This document shows, in pieces, positions 20,857-29,789 of a stretch of DNA of 64,000 nucleotides. The position numbers and the translations under genes are program-made. Source of the stretch: Paenibacillus odorifer (lineage in GTDB: Bacteria > Bacillota > Bacilli > Paenibacillales > Paenibacillaceae); contig NZ_CP009428.1 in assembly GCF_000758725.1 (NCBI RefSeq), forward strand, positions 2,728,001 through 2,792,000, in the 5' to 3' direction. The notes under the pieces were generated by a model. That model was not told the origin of the DNA. It saw only the letters and a program-made list of their open reading frames with translations, and made no database searches. Numbering within the stretch: the stretch's first letter is position 1; each line of letters begins with the position of its first letter.

Positions 20857-22071
20857 CTAATCAGTATTATTCTTGGAGTTATTGGAATGAGCTTCAATGG
20901 AGTAGATAACTTCTTTTTTGCCAGTAAGAGGGGAGTCATTTATAAAATACAGTTTGTCACCGCTCCGCTTTATGAATTTCAAAGTATCTCCTTTAAAAGG
21001 AACATCGTTATTTTCCGCGTATTCCTGATCCTTTGCTGTGAGTAGCTCCTTATACAAAAGGGTTCGCTCGCCTGTTTGGCGGTCGATTAAGGTAAGCAAT
21101 CCATTCTGATTTCCACGAAGCAGTATGATTTCTTTATCAATGCCTTCTACATAGTAAGCATCTTCCTCGCCACCCAGCTTTACAAGATCAAGAGTATCTA
21201 TTACATTGCCCGTGCCGTCTTGGATGAAACGTAAGGTATTACCATCATGCAAGATTAGGTTGCCATCATAAGGTTTGAAATCCGCATCTCCTCTGAACTG
21301 GTAGGCGAATGTGGCCTTGCGTAGTAATGCACCATTTTTGAATATGAGTGTGATTTCGCGTGTATTAATATGAGGCTCTCCATAGGAATCAATAATCTTA
21401 ATGACTAGCAGCCCCCCCGCCGTTTTCTCGATCTTCATTCCTGCCCAGTCAAAGTTTGTTTGGAGTGAAGTGAGTTTTATCACCGTATCCTTGCCTTGTG
21501 AGACATATAAATCACCATTAGCTTTGACCAACGTATAGGTGCGCCCTCCAGAGGATTCTGTGAAAACATTGAAGGTTTTCAGATCATCTGCTAAAAGTGT
21601 GTTCGTTGTGGAGTCCAGACGGAGATGGCTGCCTTCGAAAGCCTTAACGATAAAACGCGCCGGCACATATATCCCATCTTCTTTGGATTTAAAAGGTATT
21701 CCTCCTAGATCTACCGCTTTCCCGTCAAGGACTCCAGTTTGACTCCCGATTCGAACAGCAAAACTTTTAGTCCAGCCTTTGAACAGAGCACGTTTGCCGG
21801 ATTTATCCCAGTCCATTTTTAAGCCAGCTTGCTCAGCGATCCCCCGAACATCTACGTAGATTACACCATTTTTGAGCAGCGCAGGTCCGCCAATGTTTCC
21901 GCCTGGAACGCCAAATTGGTAGTATACTTGCGAAGTATTAGCAAAGGAAGCTTGGGCGAGCGCAGGCGACTCCGATACAGTTAATGAAGAGCTTGCTGAC
22001 ACGGTGGCAGGGAGTAGAAGTGTTGAGAGCATTAAGACGGATAACCAAGCTTTGGAGTGAAAAGAGAGCAT
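20857..22071 (-). CDS. exported protein with copper-amine-oxidase-type stalk domain (404 aa)
   Basis: A signal peptide (WLSVLMLSTLLLPATVSASS) is followed by two stalk-type repeats at about residues 55-160: VIYVDVRGIAEQAGLKMDWD and DGIYVPARFIVKAFEG, the usual copper amine oxidase N-terminal-like domain of Paenibacillus exported proteins. The remaining 240 residues look like a beta-propeller-type or DUF5050-like region (YVSQGKDTVIKL, DGNTLRFIQDGTGNVIDT, KLYFINDSPLTGKKEVI). ATG 22071 follows GAAAGGG. It is probably a cell-wall-associated sensor or binding protein; the ligand is unknown. Confidence 0.75.
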   Translation of the reverse strand: MLSFHSKAWLSVLMLSTLLLPATVSASSSLTVSESPALAQASFANTSQVYYQFGVPGGNIGGPALLKNGVIYVDVRGIAEQAGLKMDWDKSGKRALFKGWTKSFAVRIGSQTGVLDGKAVDLGGIPFKSKEDGIYVPARFIVKAFEGSHLRLDSTTNTLLADDLKTFNVFTESSGGRTYTLVKANGDLYVSQGKDTVIKLTSLQTNFDWAGMKIEKTAGGLLVIKIIDSYGEPHINTREITLIFKNGALLRKATFAYQFRGDADFKPYDGNLILHDGNTLRFIQDGTGNVIDTLDLVKLGGEEDAYYVEGIDKEIILLRGNQNGLLTLIDRQTGERTLLYKELLTAKDQEYAENNDVPFKGDTLKFIKRSGDKLYFINDSPLTGKKEVIYSIEAHSNNSKNNTD

Positions 22072-22229
22072 ATGAACCAACCCTTTCTTTATCTGGCAGT
22101 AAAATTTATCCAAGATAGTTGGTTTGACGCTGAAACGTTTCTAAAAGTTGCATCGTATACATTCGGAAGGACTCTTTGTTGAAATACTAGTAGTTTTTTT
22201 AAAATTGAAAGATAAAGGAGCTTGTGATC

Positions 22230-23312
22230 TTGCCGCAAATGCAAAATGAGCAGAAAAAGAATACTTCTACTCCGCTGAAATGGTTGGGGGGCGGAGCCGC
22301 TATGCTCCTGTTAAAAGGAAAGGCGATTTTGTCTCTGCTGAAAATAGGTAAAATTGCCGGGCCGTTAATTTCCATGATGGTTTCGATAGGGGCATATGCT
22401 TTAATTTATCCGTGGGGGTTTGCCATAGGTATCGTCCTGCTTTTGCTTGTTCATGAATTGGGACATGTTATAGCCGCTAAGCGCATCGGGCTACCCGTCA
22501 GCGCTCCGCTATTTATTCCTTTTTTAGGCGCGTTAATTACTATGAAAAAACATCCGCTGGATGCGAAGACAGAAGCGTATGTAGCTTTTGGCGGACCGAT
22601 TCTGGGTACTATTGGGTCTACTGCTGTTTTTGGAGCGGCATATTATATGGATAGTCCGCTTCTTTATTCCCTGGCTTATATAGGCTTTTTGCTTAATTTG
22701 ATTAACCTGCTGCCAATCCATCCGCTAGACGGTGGACGTATCGCTACCGCGGTTACGCGCTGGCTGTGGCTTGTGGGTCTGGTCGGTGGCTTAGCTATAA
22801 TCGTTTACTTGCGTTCGATTTTGTTCTTTATCATCTGGGCAATGTTTGCTTACGATCTGTATAACAAATTTGTGAAAAGACGTAACAACAACCGGCCGCA
22901 GTCTGTGACTAAGGGTTTCTTAATTCCAGTGGAGCCCTTGAGAGAGGCGGGTTACATGATTCCAGGAGCTGAGCATCGCCGGGATTTACCTTTTACCACC
23001 TACAGTGATCTAGAGAGACAGCAGTATGTTGTGGTGAGATGGGATCAGCTGAATTATTATGGCAAAGCTACACTGCCACAGCAATGTATTATTGAAAAGG
23101 TAAGAATTTCGCAGCTGGAGCAAGTAACGTTAGAGAATGGTCTTCATTTAAAAATGCATTGTGACATCAGCTATACAGTCCATGATAATGATAAGTATTA
23201 CGATGTACCAGCCAGTACACGTTGGAAATATGGGACAGCTTATTTTGTTTTAGCAGGCTTTCTGGTTGGGATGATGTATTTAGTCCATTTGGTTGGAAAC
23301 GTCAATCTCTAA
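22230..23312 (+). CDS. site-2 protease family (M50) membrane metalloprotease (360 aa)
   Basis: The zinc motif HELGHV lies in a membrane helix at about residue 76, and the second motif HPLDGGRI at about 170 supplies the third ligand, as in S2P/SpoIVFB-type intramembrane proteases. Hydrophobic helices span residues 25-215. The C-terminal 140 residues are soluble with one more helix at the end (FVLAGFLVGMMYLVHLVG). No PDZ domain is present. TTG at 22230 is nine bases after AAGGAG; a GTG at 22224 is too close. Substrate unknown. Confidence 0.85.
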   Translation: MPQMQNEQKKNTSTPLKWLGGGAAMLLLKGKAILSLLKIGKIAGPLISMMVSIGAYALIYPWGFAIGIVLLLLVHELGHVIAAKRIGLPVSAPLFIPFLGALITMKKHPLDAKTEAYVAFGGPILGTIGSTAVFGAAYYMDSPLLYSLAYIGFLLNLINLLPIHPLDGGRIATAVTRWLWLVGLVGGLAIIVYLRSILFFIIWAMFAYDLYNKFVKRRNNNRPQSVTKGFLIPVEPLREAGYMIPGAEHRRDLPFTTYSDLERQQYVVVRWDQLNYYGKATLPQQCIIEKVRISQLEQVTLENGLHLKMHCDISYTVHDNDKYYDVPASTRWKYGTAYFVLAGFLVGMMYLVHLVGNVNL

Positions 23313-23347
23313 GAGGGCAACTGGAATGAATAGCTCCTATTGTTTAT

Positions 23348-23411
23348 AAAGCTCCTGAATCGTCAAAGCTGTAGTGAGTATAACTGCAGCTGCGGTGAAA
23401 GGAGCTTTTTT
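23348..23411 (+). promoter_or_regulatory. hairpin that buries the ribosome binding site of the lipoprotein gene
   Basis: AAAGCTCCT (23348-23356) pairs with AGGAGCTTT (23400-23408), which contains the AAAGGAG ribosome binding site of the gene at 23413, and is followed by TTTTTTA. A second inner hairpin (AGCTG...CAGCT) lies between. It can be read as a terminator for the upstream protease gene that also holds the start signal of the next one. Confidence 0.6.
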
Positions 23412-23412
23412 A

Positions 23413-23625
23413 ATGTCTAAAATTGTGAAATGGGAAGTCGGCGTTTGCCTAGTGTTACTACTGGGTGTAGTGGGTTGTTCTACGGCGAAACCCACAAAAG
23501 TTATGGAAATCAATGAGATGACCAATCTGGATGGCAAATCTAAAAGTCAGTATCCTCCGTTATCACCTGTGATGAAAGACGTATATAACCGTTCGATCCC
23601 TGAAGAAGTATATTCTGTGGATTAG
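23413..23625 (+). CDS. small lipoprotein (70 aa)
   Basis: The N-terminus (MSKIVKWEVGVCLVLLLGVV) runs into a lipobox with cysteine in VVGCSTAK, so it is predicted to be lipid-anchored. The mature part is 45 residues, polar (MEINEMTNLDGKSKSQYPPL). AAAGGAG eight bases upstream lies in a stem. No family recognised. Confidence 0.7.
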   Translation: MSKIVKWEVGVCLVLLLGVVGCSTAKPTKVMEINEMTNLDGKSKSQYPPLSPVMKDVYNRSIPEEVYSVD

Positions 23626-23732
23626 TCTACTGAGAGGTTACGGATTCCATATGTAGGCTTTTCTTTCTAGTCATTATTTTATATAATAGACAACTATCGT
23701 TGGCTACATAGAGAGAGGAGTTTGCAACTAAC

Positions 23733-24176
23733 ATGGCGGCAGAAATCTTACGGGTAACTACAGAGGAACAGCTTCAGATGGGGCTGGATATCCGCACTAA
23801 AGTATTTGTTGAGGAACAAAAGGTACCGGCCGAGGAAGAAATTGACGAATACGATGCCATCAGTCCGAATGCGCACCATATTCTGATTATAGATGAAGGG
23901 GTACCTGTAGCAACGGGGAGATTGATCTATTACAAAGCAGGTACTGCTAAAATGCAGCGCATCGCCGTATTGAAAGACTATCGGGTCAAAGGATACGGAC
24001 GTGTCTTGTTGCTGGCTATGGAAGAGCTTGCTCGGGAGCTTGGACTGGAAGCTTCAATTTTAGATGCTCAGTGTCAGGCAGAGAATTTCTATAAGAAACT
24101 CGGCTATGAAGTTATTTCTACGGAGCCATTCTATGATGCAGGTATATTACATGTACGGATGCAAAAAATGCTTTAA
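23733..24176 (+). CDS. GNAT family N-acetyltransferase (147 aa)
   Basis: Begins with the ElaA/YjcF-type pattern MGLDIRTKVFVEEQKVPAEE. The acetyl-CoA site is KMQRIAVLKDYRVKGYGRVL with R-V-K-G-Y-G at about residues 85-95, and a C-terminal Q-A-E-N-F-Y-K-K-L-G-Y block closes the fold. Length is typical. Ribosome binding site GAGAGGAG. Substrate not identifiable. Confidence 0.88.
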   Translation: MAAEILRVTTEEQLQMGLDIRTKVFVEEQKVPAEEEIDEYDAISPNAHHILIIDEGVPVATGRLIYYKAGTAKMQRIAVLKDYRVKGYGRVLLLAMEELARELGLEASILDAQCQAENFYKKLGYEVISTEPFYDAGILHVRMQKML

Positions 24177-24220
24177 AGATTGGCGCACATAATTATTGGA
24201 CTCTTTACGCAAGCTAGGAT

Positions 24221-24502
24221 GTGCCGAATGATGGCAAATCCAAGTGCAAGGGGCGAGCTAAAGTGCCAAATAACGAACGAGAATCTTTCGTAGCTGTTCA
24301 AAAAAATGGGGATGGCGATTTGACAAGCTTCCAGACCTCTACAGGACGTGTGCTGGCGTATGACCAAGCCCTGCAAGAAGTACAGGCCGGAAATATTGCC
24401 GGAGTGAACGCTTTTAAAGGTAAGGATGGAGAAACTTATATCCGCGGAGATGCGGATGGAGATCCGACTAACAATCTGGATAATTTGCCGACATTTTCAT
24501 AG
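24221..24502 (+). CDS. DUF3892 protein (93 aa)
   Basis: The sequence NNERESFVAVQKNGDGDLTS, then FQTSTGRVLAYDQALQEVQA, GNIAGVNAFKGKDGETYIRG and DADGDPTNNLDNLPTF is the DUF3892 pattern, common and unstudied in Paenibacillus and Bacillus. The GTG at 24221 sits very close to the only purine-rich stretch (TAGGAT), so the true start is a little uncertain. A strong terminator follows. Confidence 0.85.
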   Translation: MPNDGKSKCKGRAKVPNNERESFVAVQKNGDGDLTSFQTSTGRVLAYDQALQEVQAGNIAGVNAFKGKDGETYIRGDADGDPTNNLDNLPTFS

Positions 24503-24511
24503 TTCAACACG

Positions 24512-24556
24512 AAAAGCCGTACATACGTCAACAGACGTTTATGTACGGCTTTTTTT
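24512..24556. terminator. bidirectional terminator
   Basis: AAAAGCCGTACATA pairs with TATGTACGGCTTTT, with an inner ACGTC/GACGT stem, between convergent genes. Confidence 0.9.
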
Positions 24557-24567
24557 ATATGCAAAGA

Positions 24568-25305
24568 TCAGAACTTATAATTCACATGCTGCTCTAAAAA
24601 TTCCATCTCCCCTGTAAGTCCGACGAAATCTGGTTGTTCATCGCTATAATGCATGAGCTTGATCCGTTCGCGAACATCTTTAGGCAGAGACATCAGCTCT
24701 TCCAGCGTAGTGTGAACAACGCCTGTTCCGCCTAATTGGCAGTCATGCAGGATGATCCGGATCCCGCGCTCCCGCACAAGGCTAATCAGTAGATCCGGCT
24801 GAAAGGTCATGTCCGCACTATAAAAAATCTCGTTATTTATTAGAAGGGAATAACTATTTTTGCCGGGAATATGCGGTGTTTGTACGATCTCTATTGAAAG
24901 AGTAGGAGAGAGGTTGTAGGTAATTTCAGGCTGCAAGGGCTTAACTTCGAAGATATCAGATAAGGAAGATACAGCATCTTCTTGGTACAAGCCTCCCTTT
25001 AATGTATTGTTCCACAAGGGCTCTATAAGTGTCTCAGGAAGCAGCAAGGTCATTTTTTTACCGTGCACATGCTTTAAGGTTAGCGCAAGCTCTTCCAGCC
25101 CTCCAACGTGATCCGCATGAATATGTGTAATGAGCGTAGCATTTACGTCATTGAAGGATTTTCCAAGTCTATGCATGGCAAGCGGGGCTGTTATCCCGCA
25201 ATCAATCAGCAGGGTGTAATTTTCATCTAGCAGCAAGCCATTGTTGTTAAAATATTTTTTCGCAAAAGCATTGCCTGTTCCTAGCATTTGTAGGCTTAGA
25301 CTCAT
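24568..25305 (-). CDS. MBL-fold metallo-hydrolase, RNase Z-like (245 aa)
   Basis: The metal site THIHADHVGG lies at about residues 60-69 (the HxHxDH signature). Later ligands appear as SADMTFQPD and HDCQLG, with an HYSD motif near the end. The N-terminus MLGTGNAFAKKYFNNNGLLL is that of the tRNase Z/MBL group. Shorter than RNase Z and without its exosite arm, so a general hydrolase or phosphodiesterase is likely. Transcribed toward the DUF3892 gene. Confidence 0.85.
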   Translation of the reverse strand: MSLSLQMLGTGNAFAKKYFNNNGLLLDENYTLLIDCGITAPLAMHRLGKSFNDVNATLITHIHADHVGGLEELALTLKHVHGKKMTLLLPETLIEPLWNNTLKGGLYQEDAVSSLSDIFEVKPLQPEITYNLSPTLSIEIVQTPHIPGKNSYSLLINNEIFYSADMTFQPDLLISLVRERGIRIILHDCQLGGTGVVHTTLEELMSLPKDVRERIKLMHYSDEQPDFVGLTGEMEFLEQHVNYKF

Positions 25306-25469
25306 AAGAAAGAACCCTCCTGAAATCGGTTATAGCTAATGTTTCTGCTTCGAATAAGACCATAATATCATTTTTCGCAAGATCAATGAAATATTTACCT
25401 AAAATTAGCGCAACTTGCTGAAACAAAGTAAGTATATATTAACAGCATGAATTATCTGGAGGGTCTCAA

Positions 25470-26024
25470 ATGAATAGATGGAAAAAAATCACTTTGTGCG
25501 TGTTTGCTTTTTCCTTAATGGGTGGCTCATTATTATTCGCCGATTCCGTTAATCAGAAAATTAGAGTATGGAGCAACGGAAAAGAAATTGTAGACGGCGG
25601 TTATCTAATTGATGGAAAAACGTACATTCCTGCTAGAGAAACAGGCGGGGTTGTCACTTGGGACGGTTCTGGGAAAGTTACGATTCTTAAACCTAATGTC
25701 CATATTGTACTTTTTAAAGGGGATACGGTTTTTGGCAATGTCAACGTAGGCAAGCTGAAAATTAAGATATTAACACAGGTAGATAGCCTGACTGAAGAGA
25801 TTTCAGCTGTGAAAGTAGCCATGACAGATCCGTCTGGTAACGTTAAGGATATTCAGTCGCAGGTGCTTGAAGGCTCACAGAAGGATAATTTCTGGTTTCC
25901 AACCTCTGAGTTTACTTATGACTTTAAAGAAGCGGGCAAATATCGGGTAGGCTTCTATATTAAGCCATCCAAAAATGCAGATTACGTACTTGTGTCGGAG
26001 AAGGTAATTACAGCGTTAAATTAG
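25470..26024 (+). CDS. exported stalk-domain protein (184 aa)
   Basis: Signal peptide KKITLCVFAFSLMGGSLLFA, then a single copper-amine-oxidase-type stalk unit (NGKEIVDGGYLIDGKTYIPA, RETGGVVTWDG) and a C-terminal beta-sandwich-like part (VAMTDPSGNVKDIQSQ, FTYDFKEAGKYRVGFYI). Ribosome binding site TGGAGGG. Likely wall-associated; ligand unknown. Confidence 0.75.
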   Translation: MNRWKKITLCVFAFSLMGGSLLFADSVNQKIRVWSNGKEIVDGGYLIDGKTYIPARETGGVVTWDGSGKVTILKPNVHIVLFKGDTVFGNVNVGKLKIKILTQVDSLTEEISAVKVAMTDPSGNVKDIQSQVLEGSQKDNFWFPTSEFTYDFKEAGKYRVGFYIKPSKNADYVLVSEKVITALN

Positions 26025-26104
26025 GTGTTCTAAATTGACCTGAACTAATCTAACGTGGTACGATACCAGATGTAGGATAATACAATTCAAAGTGAGGTAT
26101 TACA

Positions 26105-26416
26105 ATGAGCGATCACAAACATGAGCATGGTGAAGCATGCGGTTGCGGGCATGATCACGACCATGAGCACGAGGAGTTTGTGCTGACCTTGACGAACGAG
26201 CAGGGCGAAGATGTGGAAATGGTGCTTGTAGAAACGTTCGACATAGGCGAGAAATTATATGCTCTGTTGTTAGAGCGCGAGAATCCAGAAGCAGACGGCA
26301 TTATTCTGCGTATGGAAGAAGAAGACGAAGAAATGGTATTGTATAATATCGAAGATGAAGAAGAATGGAAAGCTGTTGAAGAAGCTTACAACAATCTGCT
26401 TGCTCAGCAAGAATAG
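26105..26416 (+). CDS. DUF1292 protein with His-rich N-terminus (103 aa)
   Basis: The first 22 residues are rich in His, Asp and Glu with two cysteines (HKHEHGEACGCGHDHDHEHE), a likely metal-binding extension. The rest is DUF1292: FVLTLTNEQGEDVEMVLVET, KLYALLLERENPEADGIILR, then EEDEEMVLYNIEDEEEW. B. subtilis YrzB is the usual relative, without such a long His tail. A terminator follows at 26478. Function unknown. Confidence 0.85.
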   Translation: MSDHKHEHGEACGCGHDHDHEHEEFVLTLTNEQGEDVEMVLVETFDIGEKLYALLLERENPEADGIILRMEEEDEEMVLYNIEDEEEWKAVEEAYNNLLAQQE

Positions 26417-26477
26417 ATTCTAGCGACTAAACTTAAGCTGTTCTATGTGAATGGGACAGTTGATGCTTATATACAGA

Positions 26478-26508
26478 AACCCGATACTCATTATGGTATC
26501 GGGTTTTT
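26478..26508. terminator. bidirectional terminator
   Basis: AAACCCGATAC / GTATCGGGTTTTT stem between the convergent DUF1292 and decarboxylase genes. Confidence 0.9.
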
Positions 26509-26545
26509 GTATAAATGATTGAAGTTTTTTAGGAAAAGATGGATC

Positions 26546-28021
26546 TTAGGATATAGGATCGGCTTCAACAATCACCTTAACATTAGTGATACTGCGGTCC
26601 TCAGGACCTTTAACCGGCAGACCGATTTCGACGTGGTCGATAATGTAGTCGATATTATCCTGAGTAATGACTTCGCCAGGGAGGAGAATCGGTATCCCCG
26701 GTGGATATACATAGATAAACTCTGCAATGATGTACCCGGCAGATTCGCGGAACGGAACTAACTGAGTGTCAGCATAAAAAGCATCTCTTGGAATCAAAGC
26801 AAGCTGCGGGATTTCTGGAACCTGAACCTTCAGTTCATAGATTTCACCCTTGCTATAATGGATGGCGGACAACACCCGCAAAGCAGCTAATAATTTATCT
26901 ACTGATTCTTGAGTATCACCTGGGGTAATAAGGCAAAGAATATTATACATGTCACTCAGTTCAACTTCGATGTTGTATTTCTCACGCAGCCAGTTTTCGG
27001 TTTCGTAACCTGTGATCCCTAAATGGCGAACATGAATGTTAAGTTTGGTTGGATCTAGATCGAAAGTTGCTTCAGTTCCAAGTATTTCTTTACCAAAACT
27101 GTACAAGCCTTCGATAGTGTTAATGGTCTCGCGTGCGTAGTTGGACAATTGGATCGTTCTTTCCGCCATTTCATGTCCGTTCAGCGCGAGATTACGTCTA
27201 GATGTATCGAGAGACGCCAATAAAATATATGAGGTTGATGTTGTTGTCAGCATGCTCATAATGGTCTGCACCCGTTGTGGGTTAATCAGCCCAGTCTTCG
27301 CATTTAGATTCAGTACCGAGCTTTGCGTCATGGAACCACCAAGCTTATGCACACTAGTGGCAGCTATGTCCGCACCGGCCTGCATGGCCGATACCGGCAG
27401 ATCCTCATGAAAATGAATCAGTACTCCATGTGCCTCGTCCACCAGTACGGGTACCCCGTAACGGTGAGCCAGGTCGACAATCGAACGCAGGTCGGCACAT
27501 ACGCCGAAGTACGTTGGATTGATAACTAGAACTCCTTTAGCGTCTGGATGACGCTTTAACGCTCGTTCCAGCGCACTGGTGGTTATGCCGTGATCTATCC
27601 CGAGATTCTCATCCTGTACAGGCGAGACGAACACAGGCTTGGCTCCGGAGAAGATAATGGCCGACATTACGGATTTATGAATGTTACGCGGCACAATTAT
27701 TTTTTCACCCGGTGAGCAGACAGAGAGGATCATCGTCATGATGGCATTGCTCGTGCCCTGTACGCTAAAATACGTATAGTCGGCGCCGAAAGCCTTCGCA
27801 GCCAGCTTTTGAGCCTCCTGGATTACGCCAGTTGGCTGATGTAGATCATCAAGCGGTGCGATGTTGATTAGATCTATGGATAGAGCGTTATCGCCGATAA
27901 ACTCACGGAATTCGGCATCGGTTCCTAGCCCCTTCTTATGCCCGGGAATATGAAATTGAACTGGATTGCCGGCGGCATGCTTTTTTAGAGCTGTGAAGAG
28001 GGGAGTACGGTGTTGATTCAT
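26546..28021 (-). CDS. speA: Orn/Lys/Arg decarboxylase family, probable arginine decarboxylase (491 aa)
   Basis: Fold-type I PLP decarboxylase. The PLP lysine is in TSVHKLGGSMTQSS at about residue 230; the preceding VLVDEAHGVLIHFH supplies the PLP aspartate. The N-terminus FHIPGHKKGLGTD is the H-x-P-G-H motif of the group. Length matches B. subtilis SpeA (about 490) rather than the larger proteobacterial forms. It would start polyamine synthesis from arginine; lysine as substrate (YaaO-type) cannot be excluded. Monocistronic, divergent from the MFS gene. Confidence 0.85.
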   Translation of the reverse strand: MNQHRTPLFTALKKHAAGNPVQFHIPGHKKGLGTDAEFREFIGDNALSIDLINIAPLDDLHQPTGVIQEAQKLAAKAFGADYTYFSVQGTSNAIMTMILSVCSPGEKIIVPRNIHKSVMSAIIFSGAKPVFVSPVQDENLGIDHGITTSALERALKRHPDAKGVLVINPTYFGVCADLRSIVDLAHRYGVPVLVDEAHGVLIHFHEDLPVSAMQAGADIAATSVHKLGGSMTQSSVLNLNAKTGLINPQRVQTIMSMLTTTSTSYILLASLDTSRRNLALNGHEMAERTIQLSNYARETINTIEGLYSFGKEILGTEATFDLDPTKLNIHVRHLGITGYETENWLREKYNIEVELSDMYNILCLITPGDTQESVDKLLAALRVLSAIHYSKGEIYELKVQVPEIPQLALIPRDAFYADTQLVPFRESAGYIIAEFIYVYPPGIPILLPGEVITQDNIDYIIDHVEIGLPVKGPEDRSITNVKVIVEADPIS

Positions 28022-28118
28022 TTAATGCTGTCACAACCTTTCGCGAATAGTTAATTTTTAAGGCAAGCATCAGTATAACAAAACAATCTTCAGAATACTA
28101 GGATTTGGATGTGATAGA

Positions 28119-29408
28119 ATGTCCACGAAAGCTGAACAACGGATGAATATTAGTTTAGCATCACCATTTATTGTGGAGATGTGGGTAATTATTTTTTTAG
28201 TTGAATTTGTTAAAGGTTCGCTGCTTGTTGCCTTGTTGCCGGTGTATATGGAGAATATACTGGGCCTGTCGGTGACAGTAGTGGGATTCGCTTTTGCCCT
28301 ACAGTATTTGGGGGACAACGTCTTCCGCAGCCCTTCAGGCTGGGTTATGGAGCGCATAGGGTTCCGCTGGACGATGACAGGTGCATTGTTGCTGATTCTA
28401 GTAGCCATTGGCTTGATAATCTATGCCAAAACGGCCGTTGCGTTATCCATCGCCTGTCTCATTCTTGGGATCGGGACATCTCCGCTTTGGCCATGTGTGA
28501 TGACCGGAATTACCGAACTCGCCGGATCAACCAAAAGCGGCAGCAGTGGTGCGGCCATGGGCGCTGTTGAGATGGCCTCTCTCGCAGGAACAGGAATCGG
28601 TCCAATTGTTGTGAATTTTTTAATGGATCAGGGTGGACAGAGTTATCATGTGGCTTTTCTGGTCTTGTTAGGTTGTGCTGCCGCTGTAGTTGTAGTAGCC
28701 CTTTTCTTACCTAAACGAATCTCTTCCAGCGGGTCTCATGCTGTCGTGAGGGACATGCATGGACTTGGCGGAGCAATGGATCGTAAAAAGCTTAGTCCGA
28801 TAGAAAGTATAAAAAGAACGCTGCATCAGGTGAGAACTACCCTGAAAGTCAGCAGATGGCTGTACCCGGCGTTGTTCCTACAAGCCTTCGCCATTGGCTT
28901 GATGACGCCTGTAGTTACCTTGTTTGCACGTACAGAGCTGCATGTTAGTCCCAATCAATTCAGTTTGCTCCTCATCGCAGGGGGAGGGATTACAGTTCTT
29001 GCACTTATTCCCGCAGGCAAGCTGGTGGACCGCATAGGGACAACGGTGTTTCTGAATATAGGTTTTTTGTTAGCTGCCTTTTCACTGGCCTTTTTCTCTC
29101 AGGTTCGCTGGCTGCCACTTGCCTTTATCGCGGTGGCACTGGTCGGTATAAGCTACGCGCTTATCCTCCCGGCATGGAATGCCTTTCTGGCTAAGCAAGT
29201 ACCTAAGGGAGAACGAGGGACGGTCTGGGGGTTGTTCCTGACACTCCAAGGATCAGGAATGGTAGCGGGGCCAGTTTTGTCAGGAAGATTATGGGATCAT
29301 GTAGGACATGGTGTCCCATTCCTGGCAAGTGCCATTGTAATGCTGCTGCTCTTCGGGCTGCATCTGCTTATTGTGCATAGAACGAAACAGAAATTTAAGA
29401 CTAGCTGA
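28119..29408 (+). CDS. MFS transporter (429 aa)
   Basis: Twelve hydrophobic segments in two halves are joined by a central loop of about 45 residues (residues 198-245). The family signature between helices 2 and 3 is visible as DNVFRSPSGWVMERIGFRW, and again in the second half as AGKLVDRIGTTVF. It most resembles drug or sugar exporters of the DHA type. Substrate not identifiable. Followed by a terminator. Confidence 0.85.
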   Translation: MSTKAEQRMNISLASPFIVEMWVIIFLVEFVKGSLLVALLPVYMENILGLSVTVVGFAFALQYLGDNVFRSPSGWVMERIGFRWTMTGALLLILVAIGLIIYAKTAVALSIACLILGIGTSPLWPCVMTGITELAGSTKSGSSGAAMGAVEMASLAGTGIGPIVVNFLMDQGGQSYHVAFLVLLGCAAAVVVVALFLPKRISSSGSHAVVRDMHGLGGAMDRKKLSPIESIKRTLHQVRTTLKVSRWLYPALFLQAFAIGLMTPVVTLFARTELHVSPNQFSLLLIAGGGITVLALIPAGKLVDRIGTTVFLNIGFLLAAFSLAFFSQVRWLPLAFIAVALVGISYALILPAWNAFLAKQVPKGERGTVWGLFLTLQGSGMVAGPVLSGRLWDHVGHGVPFLASAIVMLLLFGLHLLIVHRTKQKFKTS

Positions 29409-29420
29409 GGAAAATAAAGA

Positions 29421-29465
29421 GCCGCTGATAACCGAAGAATGATCCGGTATATCAGCGGTTTTTTT
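29421..29465 (+). terminator. terminator of the MFS gene
   Basis: GCCGCTGATA / TATCAGCGGT with an inner stem, then TTTTTTT. Confidence 0.9.
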
Positions 29466-29789
29466 AGAAAATTAGAAGGATATAAGATATAACGGAAGTA
29501 AGTTTCGAAGGTCTTCTGTATGACACTGTGCAGCTGAAGGACTAGAACGTCTATGCTCCAAAAGGACTAAAAGGCATTAAAATTCTCGCTCAGCGTTTGG
29601 AGAAAGGCTGTTGCGGGTAAAAATAGTCAATAAACCAAGTTACCGCTACATAAACTGAAGTATAAAATAAGATTAAGACGAACGCAAAAAGGAAGTTAAC
29701 TCAAGAAGAGGTCCGGCAGCCATGATTACTCTGGAATTGAACTAATGAAGGCTGGCTTTACAGATGTGAAGCTGTTAGGGGGGAGTGCC
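29466..29789. other. intergenic, no gene supported
   Basis: Low-complexity, AT-leaning stretch with stops in all frames. I see no RNA or repeat. The gene at 29790 could in principle start at ATG 29745, but that lacks a ribosome binding site. Confidence 0.4.
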
